Below, in pieces: positions 32,480 to 41,937 of a stretch of 64,000 bases of DNA. The first letter of the stretch is position 1. Every line of letters starts with the position of its first letter. A model generated the notes under the pieces. It saw only the letters and a list, made by a program, of their open reading frames with translations, did not search any database and was not told the origin of the DNA. The DNA is from Candidatus Brachythrix odensensis (lineage in GTDB: Bacteria; Chloroflexota; Anaerolineae; J036; Brachytrichaceae): NCBI GenBank assembly GCA_016714465.1, contig JADKDT010000002.1, positions 434,001 through 498,000 of the forward strand, in the 5' to 3' direction. A program made the translations under genes and the position numbers.

Positions 32480-32784
32480 CGAAGTTAGTGAGCAGAAGTC
32501 TGCATGCGGTCACTGCGGCGCGAGTGGCCGAGCTGTTTCAGGCCATGAGCGACCCAAGCCGGGTCCGCATCCTATTTTCGCTGCTGCAGGGCGAAGTCAA
32601 TGTCGGCGCTATCGCTGCCCAGATCGGCGTCAGTGAAAGCGCGGTATCGCATCATTTGCGCGGACTGAGACAACTGCGCATTGTTTCCGCGCGCAAGGAC
32701 GGGCGGACTGTCTTCTACGCCCTCAATGACGATCACGTCCGCTCGCTGCTCACACTGGGTCTCGAACATATCGAGCACGAATAG
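32476..32784 (+). CDS. ArsR/SmtB-family metal-sensing repressor
   Basis: 102 residues from ATG 32476. Winged helix with SESAVSHHLRGLRQLRIVSARKD. The last helix DDHVRSLLTLGLEHIEH has Asp-x-His, then His 11 residues on and His 3 further, which is exactly the alpha-5 zinc site spacing of CzrA/SmtB; there is no CxC in helix 3 as in ArsR/CadC. So zinc or cobalt sensing is predicted. It should repress the ATPase operon from the palindrome at 30168. Confidence 0.93.
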   Translation: MTKLVSRSLHAVTAARVAELFQAMSDPSRVRILFSLLQGEVNVGAIAAQIGVSESAVSHHLRGLRQLRIVSARKDGRTVFYALNDDHVRSLLTLGLEHIEHE

Positions 32785-32804
32785 AAGCCCAAACAAAGCC
32801 AGCT

Positions 32805-32849
32805 CCGAGATGAAATCCCCCGGCTCCGCCGGGGGATTTCATCTCGGAA
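32805..32849. terminator. 21-bp perfect hairpin between convergent genes
   Basis: Arms 32805-32825 and 32829-32849 (TCCGAGATGAAATCCCCCGG core) around TCC, between the ArsR gene and the DsrE gene. Confidence 0.7.
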
Positions 32850-32860
32850 TACAGGTCCAG

Positions 32861-33214
32861 TCAGAATGTCAGCGACCGGTCCGCTTCAACAACCCACTGC
32901 GTCATTTGGCTCATCGTGCTGATTTCAACACCTTCAAGCAGCGGAAGCCCTTTCAGGCCGCGCGCTTCGGAGCAAGTTCCGCAAGCCTTCACATGCCCGC
33001 CTTTGCTGATTACGGCTCTGAGCATGCGCTCGATGTTGTAATAGCCCTGAGGCGTGATCTGATTCGGCAGAGCGCATGTTACTGCGTCCGCAAGCAGAAA
33101 GACACGAACCTCCACCTCGGGATGTTCTTTTTGCAGCATCATGGCCATGCGTAGGGCGTTGTAGGCCTTCTCGGTGCCATACGGCGCGTCGTTGATGATG
33201 ATCAGCGTATTCAT
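32861..33214 (-). CDS. DsrE/F-family sulfur-relay-like protein
   Basis: 117 residues, ATG 33214 with SD GGAGG. DsrE fold: TLIIINDAPYGTEKAYNALR start, VRVFLLADAV, and the conserved Cys region KACGTCSEARGL (two Cys). Members transfer persulfide sulfur or bind small ligands. No Dsr or Tus genes are nearby, so the partner is unknown. Confidence 0.85.
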   Translation of the reverse strand: MNTLIIINDAPYGTEKAYNALRMAMMLQKEHPEVEVRVFLLADAVTCALPNQITPQGYYNIERMLRAVISKGGHVKACGTCSEARGLKGLPLLEGVEISTMSQMTQWVVEADRSLTF

Positions 33215-33334
33215 GCAGAACCTCCATTCATGGGGGCGACAGGTGACTGGAATATCGGTTTTTCACCTTCCAAGGATTCCTGGTGCCTCCTGGTCAATCG
33301 TATCGCTTGCCGGAAGCCATTCTGGCCTTTCCGG

Positions 33335-33379
33335 GCGAGAACACCTTGCCCGCTCTTTGCGCGGGCATTGCGTTCTCGC
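33335..33379. repeat. Imperfect member of the hairpin family in a divergent region
   Basis: GCGAGAAC (33335-33342) with GTTCTCGC (33372-33379) and GCCCGC (33348-33353) with GCGGGC (33361-33366). The left arm starts GGCGAGAACACC like the element at 13771. It lies between DsrE (33214 minus) and the MFS gene (33425 plus), so it cannot terminate either. Confidence 0.5.
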
Positions 33380-33411
33380 GCTCGTTTCTCGGGCATCTTT
33401 TTTGAGTTCCG

Positions 33412-33427
33412 TATAATGCGCCCCGTG
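33412..33427 (+). promoter_or_regulatory. Leaderless promoter of the MFS gene
   Basis: TATAAT (33412-33417) is 7 nt before GTG 33425, so the ATG at 33416 lies within the -10 box and cannot be the start. No SD precedes GTG. Confidence 0.6.
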
Positions 33428-34711
33428 ACAAGCGCACCCATGTCCGCCCTGCCCCGCGGTCTGCCTGGCTATATCGCCCTGCTGCGCGGCAATCCCAATG
33501 TCCGCAACCTGTGGGCAGCTCAATCGGTGTCGCAGCTCGGCGATTGGTTCAACAGCGTCGCGCTGCTCGGCTTGATCATCAGCCTGACCAACAGCCCAAT
33601 CAGCGCCAGCCTGACGGTGGTCTTTCAAATGCTGCCCGCCGCGGTCACCAGCGTCTTCATCGGCGGCTACATCGCCGACCGCTATGATCGCAAGAAGGTC
33701 ATGATCGCCGCGGACATCGCGCGGGCGATCATCGCTCTGAGCTTCATCCTGATCCGCAGCCCCGAATGGGTGTGGGTGGCCTATGCGGGGACTTTGCTTC
33801 TCAGCGTCGGGAGCGCCTTCTTTGATCCCGCCACCGCCGCCGCCCTGCCCAACTTGTGCCGGCCGGGCGAGCTCATGACGGCCAATGCCCTGCAGCAATC
33901 CACGTGGGCCAGCGGGGTATTTGTCGGCGCGGCCCTGGGGGGTGTCGTCGCCCAGGTCTTTGGCCGCGACGCGGCTTTTGTCATCAATGCGCTGTCATTC
34001 CTGTGGTCGGCCTACTTTCTGTCGCGCATTCGCGGGCGCTTTCGCGCCGCCGACGGGCCGATCGCGCTGGCCGGAGCCAGCGCGCTGCGGGTGCTGACCG
34101 ACGGCTTTCGCTTCCTCCAGCATCATCCGCGGGTGCTGATGATTTCGCTCGCCAAGCCAATCTGGGCGCTGACCCTGGGCGGGATCGGACTGTACAGCGT
34201 CTACGCCTTCAACGTCTATGGCGTTGGCGACATCGGCACGTCCTGGCTGTATGCCGGACGCGGATTGGGGGCATTCGTTGGGCCGCTGGTCATGACCAGC
34301 CTGTTTGCGCCCAAGGCGCCTCGCGAGTTCGTGCGGGTGCTGGGCCTGACCTTTCTCCTGTGCTCGTTCGGTTACCTGGTGTTTGGATTGTCTCAATCGC
34401 CGGTGATCGGCGCCCTGGGCCTGGCCATCGGCCACTTTGGGGGTGGAAGCGTATGGGCGTTCAGCCGTATCTTCGTCCAGCGCGAGACCCCCGACTCGCT
34501 GCGCGGGCGCGTCCTCGCCGTCGACGGCATGGGCTTCTCGGTCGTCACGTCGCTCTCCACGCTGGTCGTCGGAACGATTGCGACGGCAGCCACGCCAGCG
34601 GCGGGCATCCTTAGCGGCGTCGGCGCAACGCTGGTCACGGGCGTGCTGTGGGTGCTGGTTGTATGGGCACTGACCCGCGAGCGGCCCGGAATTGTCAATC
34701 GGCCGGTTTAG
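33425..34711 (+). CDS. MFS transporter (MFS_3/EntS-like)
   Basis: About 428 residues, twelve membrane helices. Features: NLWAAQSVSQLGDWFNSVAL, the loop 2-3 motif GGYIADRYDRKKVM, LLLSVGSAFFDPATAAALPNL and ANALQQSTWASGVFVG, RETPDSLRGRVLAVDGMGF. This is the permease group containing the enterobactin exporter EntS and many macrolide/unknown exporters. Substrate unknown. Start chosen from the -10 position; ATG 33440 is an alternative. Confidence 0.85.
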   Translation: MTSAPMSALPRGLPGYIALLRGNPNVRNLWAAQSVSQLGDWFNSVALLGLIISLTNSPISASLTVVFQMLPAAVTSVFIGGYIADRYDRKKVMIAADIARAIIALSFILIRSPEWVWVAYAGTLLLSVGSAFFDPATAAALPNLCRPGELMTANALQQSTWASGVFVGAALGGVVAQVFGRDAAFVINALSFLWSAYFLSRIRGRFRAADGPIALAGASALRVLTDGFRFLQHHPRVLMISLAKPIWALTLGGIGLYSVYAFNVYGVGDIGTSWLYAGRGLGAFVGPLVMTSLFAPKAPREFVRVLGLTFLLCSFGYLVFGLSQSPVIGALGLAIGHFGGGSVWAFSRIFVQRETPDSLRGRVLAVDGMGFSVVTSLSTLVVGTIATAATPAAGILSGVGATLVTGVLWVLVVWALTRERPGIVNRPV

Positions 34712-34853
34712 CGGGCCTATAATCCCGCGGCTGGTTACGTCAAGCATTATGTAGGACTTCTTTGCGCATCTCACCCTTGGCGGTGGTCTGTCCGCTGCAT
34801 GGACGCACGAAGTCAACTTGGTCCGGTGTCCCAACCCTCGTGGAGCCTAAGTC
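34712..34853 (+). promoter_or_regulatory. Promoter and about 125-nt leader of the APC permease
   Basis: TATAAT at 34717-34722 starts a leader of about 125 nt with GGTGGTCTGTCCGCTGCATG and AACTTGGTCCGGTG capable of folding. No known riboswitch class is recognised. No gene is seen here. Confidence 0.35.
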
Positions 34854-36822
34854 ATGAAAGTCACGCGTACATCCGTTTTCGATCTTATCTTCGGCAAGCC
34901 CCTGGCGACGGCCGATGCGTCCCACCAGGCAATCTCCAAGCGGGTCGGTCTGGCGGTCTTCGCATCCGACGCGATGTCGTCGATCGCCTACGCCACACAG
35001 GAGATCCTGCTCGTGCTCGCCCTGGTTGGGACAAGCGCCTTTGTGCTGTCGATCCCGATCTCGCTCGTCATCGTGGGGCTGCTCATCGTGCTGACCCTGT
35101 CGTATCGCCAGACGATTTTCGCCTACCCGAATGGCGGCGGGGCCTATATCGTCGCCAAGGACAACCTGGGCAACACCGCCGGCATGGTCGCCGCCGCCGC
35201 ATTGCTGACCGACTACGTCCTGACGGTGGCCGTTAGCGTGTCCAACGGTGTCGAACAGATCGCGTCAGCCATCCCTGCACTGGTGAATTACCGGTGGGAG
35301 CTGGCCTCGCTGCTCGTTGTCGTCATGACCCTCATTAATATGCGCGGCGTCAAAGAGTCGGGGACCGTTTTTGCGATACCAACCTACTTCTTCCTGGTGA
35401 CGGTGACCCTGACCCTGGTCTCGGGCCTGATTCAATGGCTCAATGGTTCGCTGGCGACTGTGACCGGAGTTCAGGCCGCCCACCATGCGGTGGAGAACCT
35501 GAGCCTATTGATCATCCTGAGGGCGTTCAGCAATGGCTGCACAGCGCTTACCGGGGTCGAGGCGATTTCGAATGGCGTGCTGTCCTTCAAGGAGCCGCGC
35601 GGCAAGAACGCGGCCAATACACTGCTGGTGATGAGCATCATCCTGGGCAGCTCATTTCTCGGCATCACCCTCATCGCCCAAGCCGTGCAGGTCGTGCCGG
35701 CCGAATTCCCCACCGTGATCTCCCAGATCGGAAGCGCCGTCTTCGGCAACACGCTGGGCTACTTCATGCTGATCGCCGGGGCTGCCATCATCTTGATCAT
35801 GGCGGCCAACACAAGCTTCAACGCCTTCCCGCTCCTGTCGGCGCAGGTGGCGGCCGACGGCTTCATCCCGCGCTGGTTCACCAACCGAGGCAACAAACTC
35901 ACCTACAACACGGGCATCGGTGTGCTTGCCCTGGCCGCAATCGCGCTGATCGTCATCTTTGACGCGCGGGTCACCCGCCTCATTCCGCTGTATGCGATCG
36001 GCGTCTTCATGAGCTTCACTTTGTCCCAGGCTGGAATGGTAGCGCGCTGGACCCGAGCGGGCCGGCTGAAAAAAGGCGAGACCATGCGTACTTCGGCCTC
36101 AGCCCAGGTCCACGACCCGCACTGGCAGGGCAAACGCCTGCTCAATCTGGTCGGGGGCCATCATGTCCGCCGTTGTGGCGGTCGTGTTCGCCATCACCAA
36201 GTTCAGCGAAGGCGCCTGGATCATTATCATTGTCATCCCCGCTCTCGTCTACACTTTCCATCGCACCCACGTGCACTACCAGAATGTCGCCCGGATCCTA
36301 AGCACCAAGTACGAGATGGCGCGGCCGACCACCCGCCCAATGCGGACCATCATCCTGGTCGACGACGTGCATCGCGGCACCCATCAACTCGTCGAATTTG
36401 CCAAGTCGATCGGCCATCCCTGGCTCGCCGCCCATATCGCCATCAGTCCGACCAAGGCCGACACAGTTCAACTCAAGTGGCACGAACGCATCGGCGAGGG
36501 CGAGCTGCACATCGTGGCATCGCCCTACCGCCGCCTGACTGAACCAATCGTCGAATTCGTCCTGAAGGAGCGCGATCTTGACCCGAACGGATTCGTCCAT
36601 GTCGTTATGGGCCAGCTCGTCATGGACACATCGGTGGCCAAGATGCTGCACGCCAACAACGCGCTTGGCATCATGAGCGAACTACAGCGCCACGACCGGA
36701 TCGTGGTGACCGATGTGCCGTATCAGCTCCACGGAAGTGACGCTGACAAGTACCCTGCGAATACGCCCAACGATTCGGGGGTGGAATCCCACGACCACCA
36801 CCAGGGCAGCCACTCGGCCTGA
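34854..36822 (+). pseudogene. APC-superfamily amino-acid permease with cytoplasmic C-terminal domain, split by a +1 frameshift
   Basis: Frame 1 (34854 to about 36155) holds ten or more helices of an APC permease, with FASDAMSSIAYATQEILLVL, YRQTIFAYPNGGGAYIVAK and FSNGCTALTGVEAISNGVL. Frame 2 (to 36822) completes the last helices (MSAVVAVVFAITKFSEGAW) and a UspA-like soluble domain with RTIILVDDVHRGTHQLVEFA. The break is in GGGGG at 36153-36157: one G fewer gives NLVGAIMSAVV. Full product about 656 residues. Related proteins import amino acids or K+. The site is a homopolymer within a conserved helix, so a sequence error is likely. Confidence 0.87.
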
Positions 36823-36862
36823 GCGCGGGCGTTGCCTATAATCGGGCACCGACCCCGACAAC

Positions 36863-38623
36863 ATGATTCGAGACACTCTGACCCGCCAGGTGGCGGACGC
36901 CATAGCAGCCGCTCAGGCCGCCGGTGATCTGCCCCAGTTTTCCATCCCCGACATCGGTCTGATGCACCCGCGTCCCGAGCTGGGCGACTACGCATGCTCG
37001 GTGGCCATGCAACTCGCCCGCATCGCACGCCTGCCGCCCGCCCAGATCGCCCAGCGCATCGCCAAACACGTTGTCAGTGACATCGCCACAGTCGAGGTGG
37101 CCAGCGCCTATGTGAATTTTCGTCTGAAGCCCGAGTTTTTGGGCCAGCAGGTGAACATCGTGCTTTTGGCCGGCGAACGCTGGGGCGATATTGATCTGGG
37201 CCACGGCGCGGCTGCCCAAGTGGAACACGGAAGCGCCAATCCCACCGGCTACGCCACGATCGGCACCGGACGCAACGTCGTGACCGGCGACACCCTGGCC
37301 AACGCCCTCGACGCGGCCGGATATGCCGTGCACCGCGAGTGGTATGTCAACGACGCCGGCAACCAGATCCGCGCATTTGGGGCAAGCTTGTTCAGCCACT
37401 ACGCCCAGGCGTTTGGGCAGGACATACCGCTTCCAGAGAAGGGCTACGCCGGAGAAGACGCGGTGGAAGTCGGGCGCGCGCTCGCGGCCGCCGAGGGCGA
37501 TCGATTCCTCGCCATGGATCGCGACGCGGCGACTCGCGAACTGGGCCGGATGGGCATTGATCTTGTCATGGCCCGCATCCGCCTGACGATGACCCGCCTG
37601 GGCATCCACTATGACAACTACTTCAGCGAGCGCAGCCTTTACACCAGCGGACGGGCCGCACGCGCTCTGGAAGCGCTTCGGGCCAGGGGCCTGCTGATCG
37701 ATCACGATGGCGCGCTGTGGTTTAGCGAGGACGGCAGCCCGATCCGCTCCGGTCAGGGCAAGCGCAAGACCAGCGATGAGTATGCCGAGAGCGATGACGA
37801 ACCCGAGGAGAAAGGCAAACCCGCGCCCATCCAGGCGGTGGTGATTCGGTCAGCCGCAGTTGTTGCCAATCCCGATGAGCGGGCCACCTACTTCGCGAGT
37901 GACATTCCGTATGCCTTGAACAAGGTGGTCGAGCGCGGGTTCAACCCGGCCGTCTATGTGTGGGGCGAAGACCACCAGGCCGATGTGCCGCGGGTGTATG
38001 CCGCAGCGCGGACGCTGGGCCTGCCGGAAGGGGCAATCCGACTCATCATTTACCGCTTCATCACCCTGATGCGGGGCGGGGTTGAGGTGCGGATGGGCAA
38101 ACGCAAGGGCAATGCCATCCTCGCCGACGATGTCGTGGACGAGGTCGGGGTGGACGCCTTTCGCTACGTCATGCTCTCGCGCTCGGTTGACACCAAGTTC
38201 ACCTTTGATCTCGACCTGGTCAAGGAACAGAAGAACGACAACCCGGTTTACTACGTGCAGTACGGCCACGCCCGTATCGCCTCGCTGCTGCGCAGAGCCG
38301 CCGAAGAACATGGGATCGATCTCGAGGCCGCCTACGCCAGCGACTACCCGCTGCCAGGCGAGCCCGGGGAATTGGACCTGATTCGGCGGGCCCTTGAGCT
38401 GCCCGAGATCGTCGAGTTGGTCGCGACAAAGCTTGAACCGCATCACTTCACCGCCTACGCCCAGGCCCTGGCCACGGCCTTCAGCCGGTTCTATGAATCC
38501 TGCCGGGTGCTGGGTACGCCGGAGGCCGTGCTGTATCCGCGCCTCAAACTGTGCCGAATGGCCCAGATTGCGCTCGCCAGGGCCCTGAGTCTTATGGGGA
38601 TGAGCGCGCCGGATCGTATGTAG
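36863..38623 (+). CDS. argS: Arginyl-tRNA synthetase with altered HIGH motif
   Basis: 586 residues. Arg-N domain (1-90), class I core with SANPTGYATIGTGRNVVTGD, REWYVNDAGNQIRAFGASL, YFASDIPYALNKVV, WGEDHQADVPR, KMSK-like RMGKRKGNAILADDVVDEVG, and the anticodon-binding C-terminus with NPVYYVQYGHARIASLLRRA. The family HIGH signature (H-V/I-G-H) is TIGT at residues 132-135, losing both histidines. An acidic/lysine-rich insert of about 40 residues (about 290-330) also interrupts the core. It charges tRNA-Arg if active; it could be a paralogue with another task. TATAAT ends 20 nt before the ATG. Confidence 0.9.
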   Translation: MIRDTLTRQVADAIAAAQAAGDLPQFSIPDIGLMHPRPELGDYACSVAMQLARIARLPPAQIAQRIAKHVVSDIATVEVASAYVNFRLKPEFLGQQVNIVLLAGERWGDIDLGHGAAAQVEHGSANPTGYATIGTGRNVVTGDTLANALDAAGYAVHREWYVNDAGNQIRAFGASLFSHYAQAFGQDIPLPEKGYAGEDAVEVGRALAAAEGDRFLAMDRDAATRELGRMGIDLVMARIRLTMTRLGIHYDNYFSERSLYTSGRAARALEALRARGLLIDHDGALWFSEDGSPIRSGQGKRKTSDEYAESDDEPEEKGKPAPIQAVVIRSAAVVANPDERATYFASDIPYALNKVVERGFNPAVYVWGEDHQADVPRVYAAARTLGLPEGAIRLIIYRFITLMRGGVEVRMGKRKGNAILADDVVDEVGVDAFRYVMLSRSVDTKFTFDLDLVKEQKNDNPVYYVQYGHARIASLLRRAAEEHGIDLEAAYASDYPLPGEPGELDLIRRALELPEIVELVATKLEPHHFTAYAQALATAFSRFYESCRVLGTPEAVLYPRLKLCRMAQIALARALSLMGMSAPDRM

Positions 38624-38655
38624 ACCGTCACCGTCGCAATTTCAGGAGCAAGCGC

Positions 38656-39213
38656 ATGGGGATCAAACCGGACAATTGGATTCGCCGCATGGCCCTTGAG
38701 CATGCCATGATCGAGCCATTCGTGGAGCACTCGGTCCGCCAGGGCGTCATCAGCTACGGGGTGTCCTCGTATGGCTATGACATCCGGGTAAACGGCGCGT
38801 TCAAGATCTTCACCAACGTCAACTCAGCCGTCGTCGACCCGAAGCACTTTGTTCCGGAGTCCTTTGTGGACTTCACCGGCGATGTCTGCATCATCCCGCC
38901 CAATTCGTTTGTCTTGAGCCAGACCGTTGAGCACTTCCGCATCCCGCGCGACGTGCTTGTCGTATGCGTGGGCAAGAGCACCTATGCCCGGTGCGGGCTG
39001 ATCGTAAACGTCACACCGCTCGAGCCTGAGTGGGAGGGCTACCTCACCCTGGAGATCAGCAACACGACCCCGCTTCCGGCCAGGGTCTACGCCAACGAGG
39101 GCATTGCCCAACTGCTGTTCTTCGCCGGCGACGGCCCGTGCGACCGGAGCTACAAGGACAAAAAGGGCAAGTATCAGTCGCAGACCGAGATCACCCTGCC
39201 CCGCATCGAGTAG
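38656..39213 (+). CDS. dcd: dCTP deaminase
   Basis: 185 residues from ATG 38656, SD AGGAG at 38644. Trimeric dUTPase/Dcd fold: SSYGYDIRVNGAF, IPPNSFVLSQTVEHFRIP, VGKSTYARCGLIVNVTPLEP with the catalytic Glu region EPEWEGYLTLEISN, and the C-terminal lid KKGKYQSQTEI. It deaminates dCTP to dUTP for dTMP synthesis. The SYKDKKGKYQ tail matches the full-length enzyme. It lies 32 bp after argS and may be co-transcribed. Confidence 0.95.
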   Translation: MGIKPDNWIRRMALEHAMIEPFVEHSVRQGVISYGVSSYGYDIRVNGAFKIFTNVNSAVVDPKHFVPESFVDFTGDVCIIPPNSFVLSQTVEHFRIPRDVLVVCVGKSTYARCGLIVNVTPLEPEWEGYLTLEISNTTPLPARVYANEGIAQLLFFAGDGPCDRSYKDKKGKYQSQTEITLPRIE

Positions 39214-39228
39214 GCTGTGCGCCAAATC

Positions 39229-39275
39229 GCGGGAAACGATGGGCCCCGGCTTCGCCGGGGCCTATCGTTTCCCGC
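39229..39275. terminator. 22-bp hairpin between convergent genes
   Basis: Arms 39229-39250 and 39254-39275 with one G-T pair around TTC (apex CCCCGGC/GCCGGGG), between dcd and the exporter operon. Confidence 0.7.
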
Positions 39276-39279
39276 GCCC

Positions 39280-40551
39280 TTACTCGTAGCGAAGGGCTTC
39301 GATCGGATTCAGCTTTGACGCGCGCCAGGCGGGATACACGCCAAAGACAATCCCCACCAGGGCCGAGAACGTTACGGCGATGACGACGGAGTCGATCGAC
39401 ACCAGCGCGCCAAACGACCCATTTGAAGCGATGGAAATGATCTGGGCCAGCCCCCACCCCATCCCCACCCCGAGCAGCCCGCCAAAAAGGCCAATCAAGG
39501 CCGCCTCAATCAGGAACTGCGCGAGGATGACCGGCCGCTTGGCGCCAATCGCCTTGCGCAGACCGATTTCACGGGTGCGCTCGGTGACGCTGACCAGCAT
39601 GATGTTCATGATTCCGATCCCGCCGACAAACAGGGAAATGCCGGCCACCACCGCAAGAAACACCGTGATGACGTTGGTCACCGAGGCAAATGTGCCTTGA
39701 ATGTCCTGCGACGACGCGACCGAAAAGTCGTCCTCACCGTTGAAGGCGATGTTGTGGCGCTGGCGCAGGACCTCAGTCGCCTGCTGGATGACGGCCGGCG
39801 AGCGATCGGGCGACGACGCCGCAATCAGCACAAAACCGGCCAGCCGCTCGCCCTTGGCGTTGCGTGACGGTTGAAGACGATCGCGGGCCGTTTCAAAGGG
39901 CACGCTGATAACGTCATCGTCGCTCCCGTCAGTCCCCGTCGACCGCTGCGCGACGACGCCAATGACTTTGAACTGGGTCGCTTCGAGCCGAATATCGCTT
40001 CCAGTCGGATCGCCTCCACCAGGGAAGAGCTTGCGATAGGCCAGATTCCCCAGCACCGCGACCCGAGCCGCCGACTGATTGCTGGACTCCTCCCACCAAT
40101 TGCCATAGGTCAATGTCTGCGCCTGGAGCAGGGGATAGTCATATGAGGTGCCGCGCACACTGGTCTGTGTCTTGAGCGTGCCGGCGTAGGCCTTCGCATT
40201 CACCCGAATGGTGGGGACCACCACCAGCGCATCCGGAACGCGGTTGCGATCGCGCAGGGCGGCGACGTCGTTTTCGGTCAACGTCCCAACGAAGCTGGGG
40301 CGTCCCGCCGAGTTGAAGGCGCCCGACCGGGCCGCCCCGCCGTTTGAGTCGATGGCAACCGGCAGTACGAATACGAGGTTCGAACCTTGCGCTTCGAATT
40401 GGCGGGTGATGAGTTGCTGCACGCCGTTTCCTAACGCAACCAGCGAGATCACCGCCATCACCCCGATGATGATTCCCAGGGTCGTGAGCGCGCTACGGAG
40501 CTTGTTGGACGTGATCGCGCGCAGCGCCACGCGGAAGTTTTCTATCAGCAT
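39280..40551 (-). CDS. MacB-like ABC transporter permease (second)
   Basis: 423 residues: one N-terminal helix, a large extracytoplasmic MacB_PCD domain (about 45-270) and three C-terminal helices with the FtsX signature MNIMLVSVTERTREIGLRKA and the end WRASKLNPIEALRYE. No ATPase domain is fused. Together with the permease at 40684, the ATPase at 41938 and the adaptor at 42679 it makes a tripartite-like exporter. A hairpin lies between the two permease genes. Confidence 0.92.
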   Translation of the reverse strand: MLIENFRVALRAITSNKLRSALTTLGIIIGVMAVISLVALGNGVQQLITRQFEAQGSNLVFVLPVAIDSNGGAARSGAFNSAGRPSFVGTLTENDVAALRDRNRVPDALVVVPTIRVNAKAYAGTLKTQTSVRGTSYDYPLLQAQTLTYGNWWEESSNQSAARVAVLGNLAYRKLFPGGGDPTGSDIRLEATQFKVIGVVAQRSTGTDGSDDDVISVPFETARDRLQPSRNAKGERLAGFVLIAASSPDRSPAVIQQATEVLRQRHNIAFNGEDDFSVASSQDIQGTFASVTNVITVFLAVVAGISLFVGGIGIMNIMLVSVTERTREIGLRKAIGAKRPVILAQFLIEAALIGLFGGLLGVGMGWGLAQIISIASNGSFGALVSIDSVVIAVTFSALVGIVFGVYPAWRASKLNPIEALRYE

Positions 40552-40612
40552 CAGTCAGTCACAAGTGCGCCGGCGCAACGCGCCCGCGCAGGATATAAAC
40601 CACCAACAAATT

Positions 40613-40667
40613 CGTTTTCCGAATCGATATCCCCCGGCTTCGCCGGGGGGATGTCGATTCGGAAAAC
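40613..40667. repeat. 26-bp imperfect inverted repeat between two permease genes
   Basis: Arms 40613-40638 and 40642-40667 around TTC, with one bulged G and a G-T pair; CCACCAACA / TGTGGTGG extends it further outward. It sits inside the exporter operon, so it could lower expression of the last gene or protect upstream mRNA. Confidence 0.65.
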
Positions 40668-40683
40668 GGTTGTGGTGGGGGTC

Positions 40684-41925
40684 TTATTCAAAACGAAGCG
40701 CCTCGATCGGGCTGAGGCGGCTGGCGCGCCGGGCCGGCCACAGGCCAAAGAACAGACCAACCAGCGTGGAGAAGCCGACCGCCAAGATTACGGACGCGGG
40801 TTGCACATCGGCGGGGATACCCGCCAGCCTGGAAGCCAGTGCCGCGCCGGCCACGCCGATCAGGACGCCGACAATGCCGCCGAGCGTCGCCAGCACAATC
40901 GCCTCAATCAGGAACTGGGACAAGATCGCGCCGGATTTCGCGCCGATGGCCTTGCGCAGGCCGATTTCGCGGGTGCGCTCGGTTACGCTGACGAGCATGA
41001 TATTCATGATCCCCACCCCGCCCACGAGCAGGGATATCGCCGCAATGGCGCCCAGAAACGTCGTCAACGCCGCCAGAACCAACCCGAAGCTGTTGACCAG
41101 TTCGGCCTGGCTGAGAACGGTGAAGTCATTCGGCTCGCCCGGTTCGATCTTGCGCTTGTCAGCCAGAATCTGGGTCGTGTCGCGCTGAACAGCCGGTCGT
41201 GATGCGTCATCGTTTGCCTGGAGCAGAATCGTAGAGATGGTGCGTTCACCGCTGGTCCCCTGTGATTGGCTGCCAAACAGCCGCTCCTGGGCAGTCGTTA
41301 TGGGCACAAATGCGATTGCATCCTGATCACCGATGAACGACGCTCCCTTGGCCACCAAAGTTCCGACGATCCGAAACGGCAACCCGTTCACCCGCACGCT
41401 CTGGTCGATGGGGTCTTCGCCACTCTCGAACAGGTCTTTGGCGACGGATTGGCCAATCACCAGCACGCGCGATCGGCTGGCGATATCCGCGTCATCGATG
41501 AAACGTCCGCTCGCAATCGTCCAGCCCTGGATTGCCCCCACCTGCGGCGAGACGCCGTTGATGTTGACGTTGGAGCTCTTGCCCGTGTAGATGATGCTCG
41601 AAGCCCGGCTGAAGGAGACCCCCATTGCGGAAGTGCCCTGCACCTCGTTGGCGACCGCACGCCAGTCAGACATCGTCAATTGCGCCGGTTGGGCAAAGGC
41701 ACCGCCGCCAAACCCGCGCTGCATGCGGCCCGGTGTCACGGTGATGACATTGGTTCCGGCGCTCGTGAATTGATCCGTTACGTAACGCTGCACGCCGCTT
41801 CCAATGCTGATCAGGGCGATTACCGCGCCGACACCAATGCTGATGCCCAGCAGGGTCAGGACAGCCCGGAGGGGATTCGACCTGAGGGTTCGGAAGGCGA
41901 GCCGGATGACCTCTATCAGGAACAT
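40684..41925 (-). CDS. MacB-like ABC transporter permease (first)
   Basis: 413 residues with the same plan as the permease at 39280: TLRSNPLRAVLTLLGISIGV start, MacB_PCD domain, NIMLVSVTERTREIGLRKAI and RRASRLSPIEALRFE. The pair is a local duplication and probably forms a heterodimer. It follows the ATPase gene by 12 bp. Confidence 0.93.
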   Translation of the reverse strand: MFLIEVIRLAFRTLRSNPLRAVLTLLGISIGVGAVIALISIGSGVQRYVTDQFTSAGTNVITVTPGRMQRGFGGGAFAQPAQLTMSDWRAVANEVQGTSAMGVSFSRASSIIYTGKSSNVNINGVSPQVGAIQGWTIASGRFIDDADIASRSRVLVIGQSVAKDLFESGEDPIDQSVRVNGLPFRIVGTLVAKGASFIGDQDAIAFVPITTAQERLFGSQSQGTSGERTISTILLQANDDASRPAVQRDTTQILADKRKIEPGEPNDFTVLSQAELVNSFGLVLAALTTFLGAIAAISLLVGGVGIMNIMLVSVTERTREIGLRKAIGAKSGAILSQFLIEAIVLATLGGIVGVLIGVAGAALASRLAGIPADVQPASVILAVGFSTLVGLFFGLWPARRASRLSPIEALRFE

Positions 41926-41937
41926 GTCAAATCCGTC

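Noticed and set aside
32861..33214. DsrE-like gene as part of a Dsr sulfur-oxidation cluster
   Set aside because: No dsrF, dsrH, dsrC or dsrAB nearby; neighbours are metal and efflux genes.
33416..33418. ATG at 33416 as start of the MFS gene
   Set aside because: It overlaps the TATAAT box at 33412-33417; GTG 33425 fits a leaderless start.
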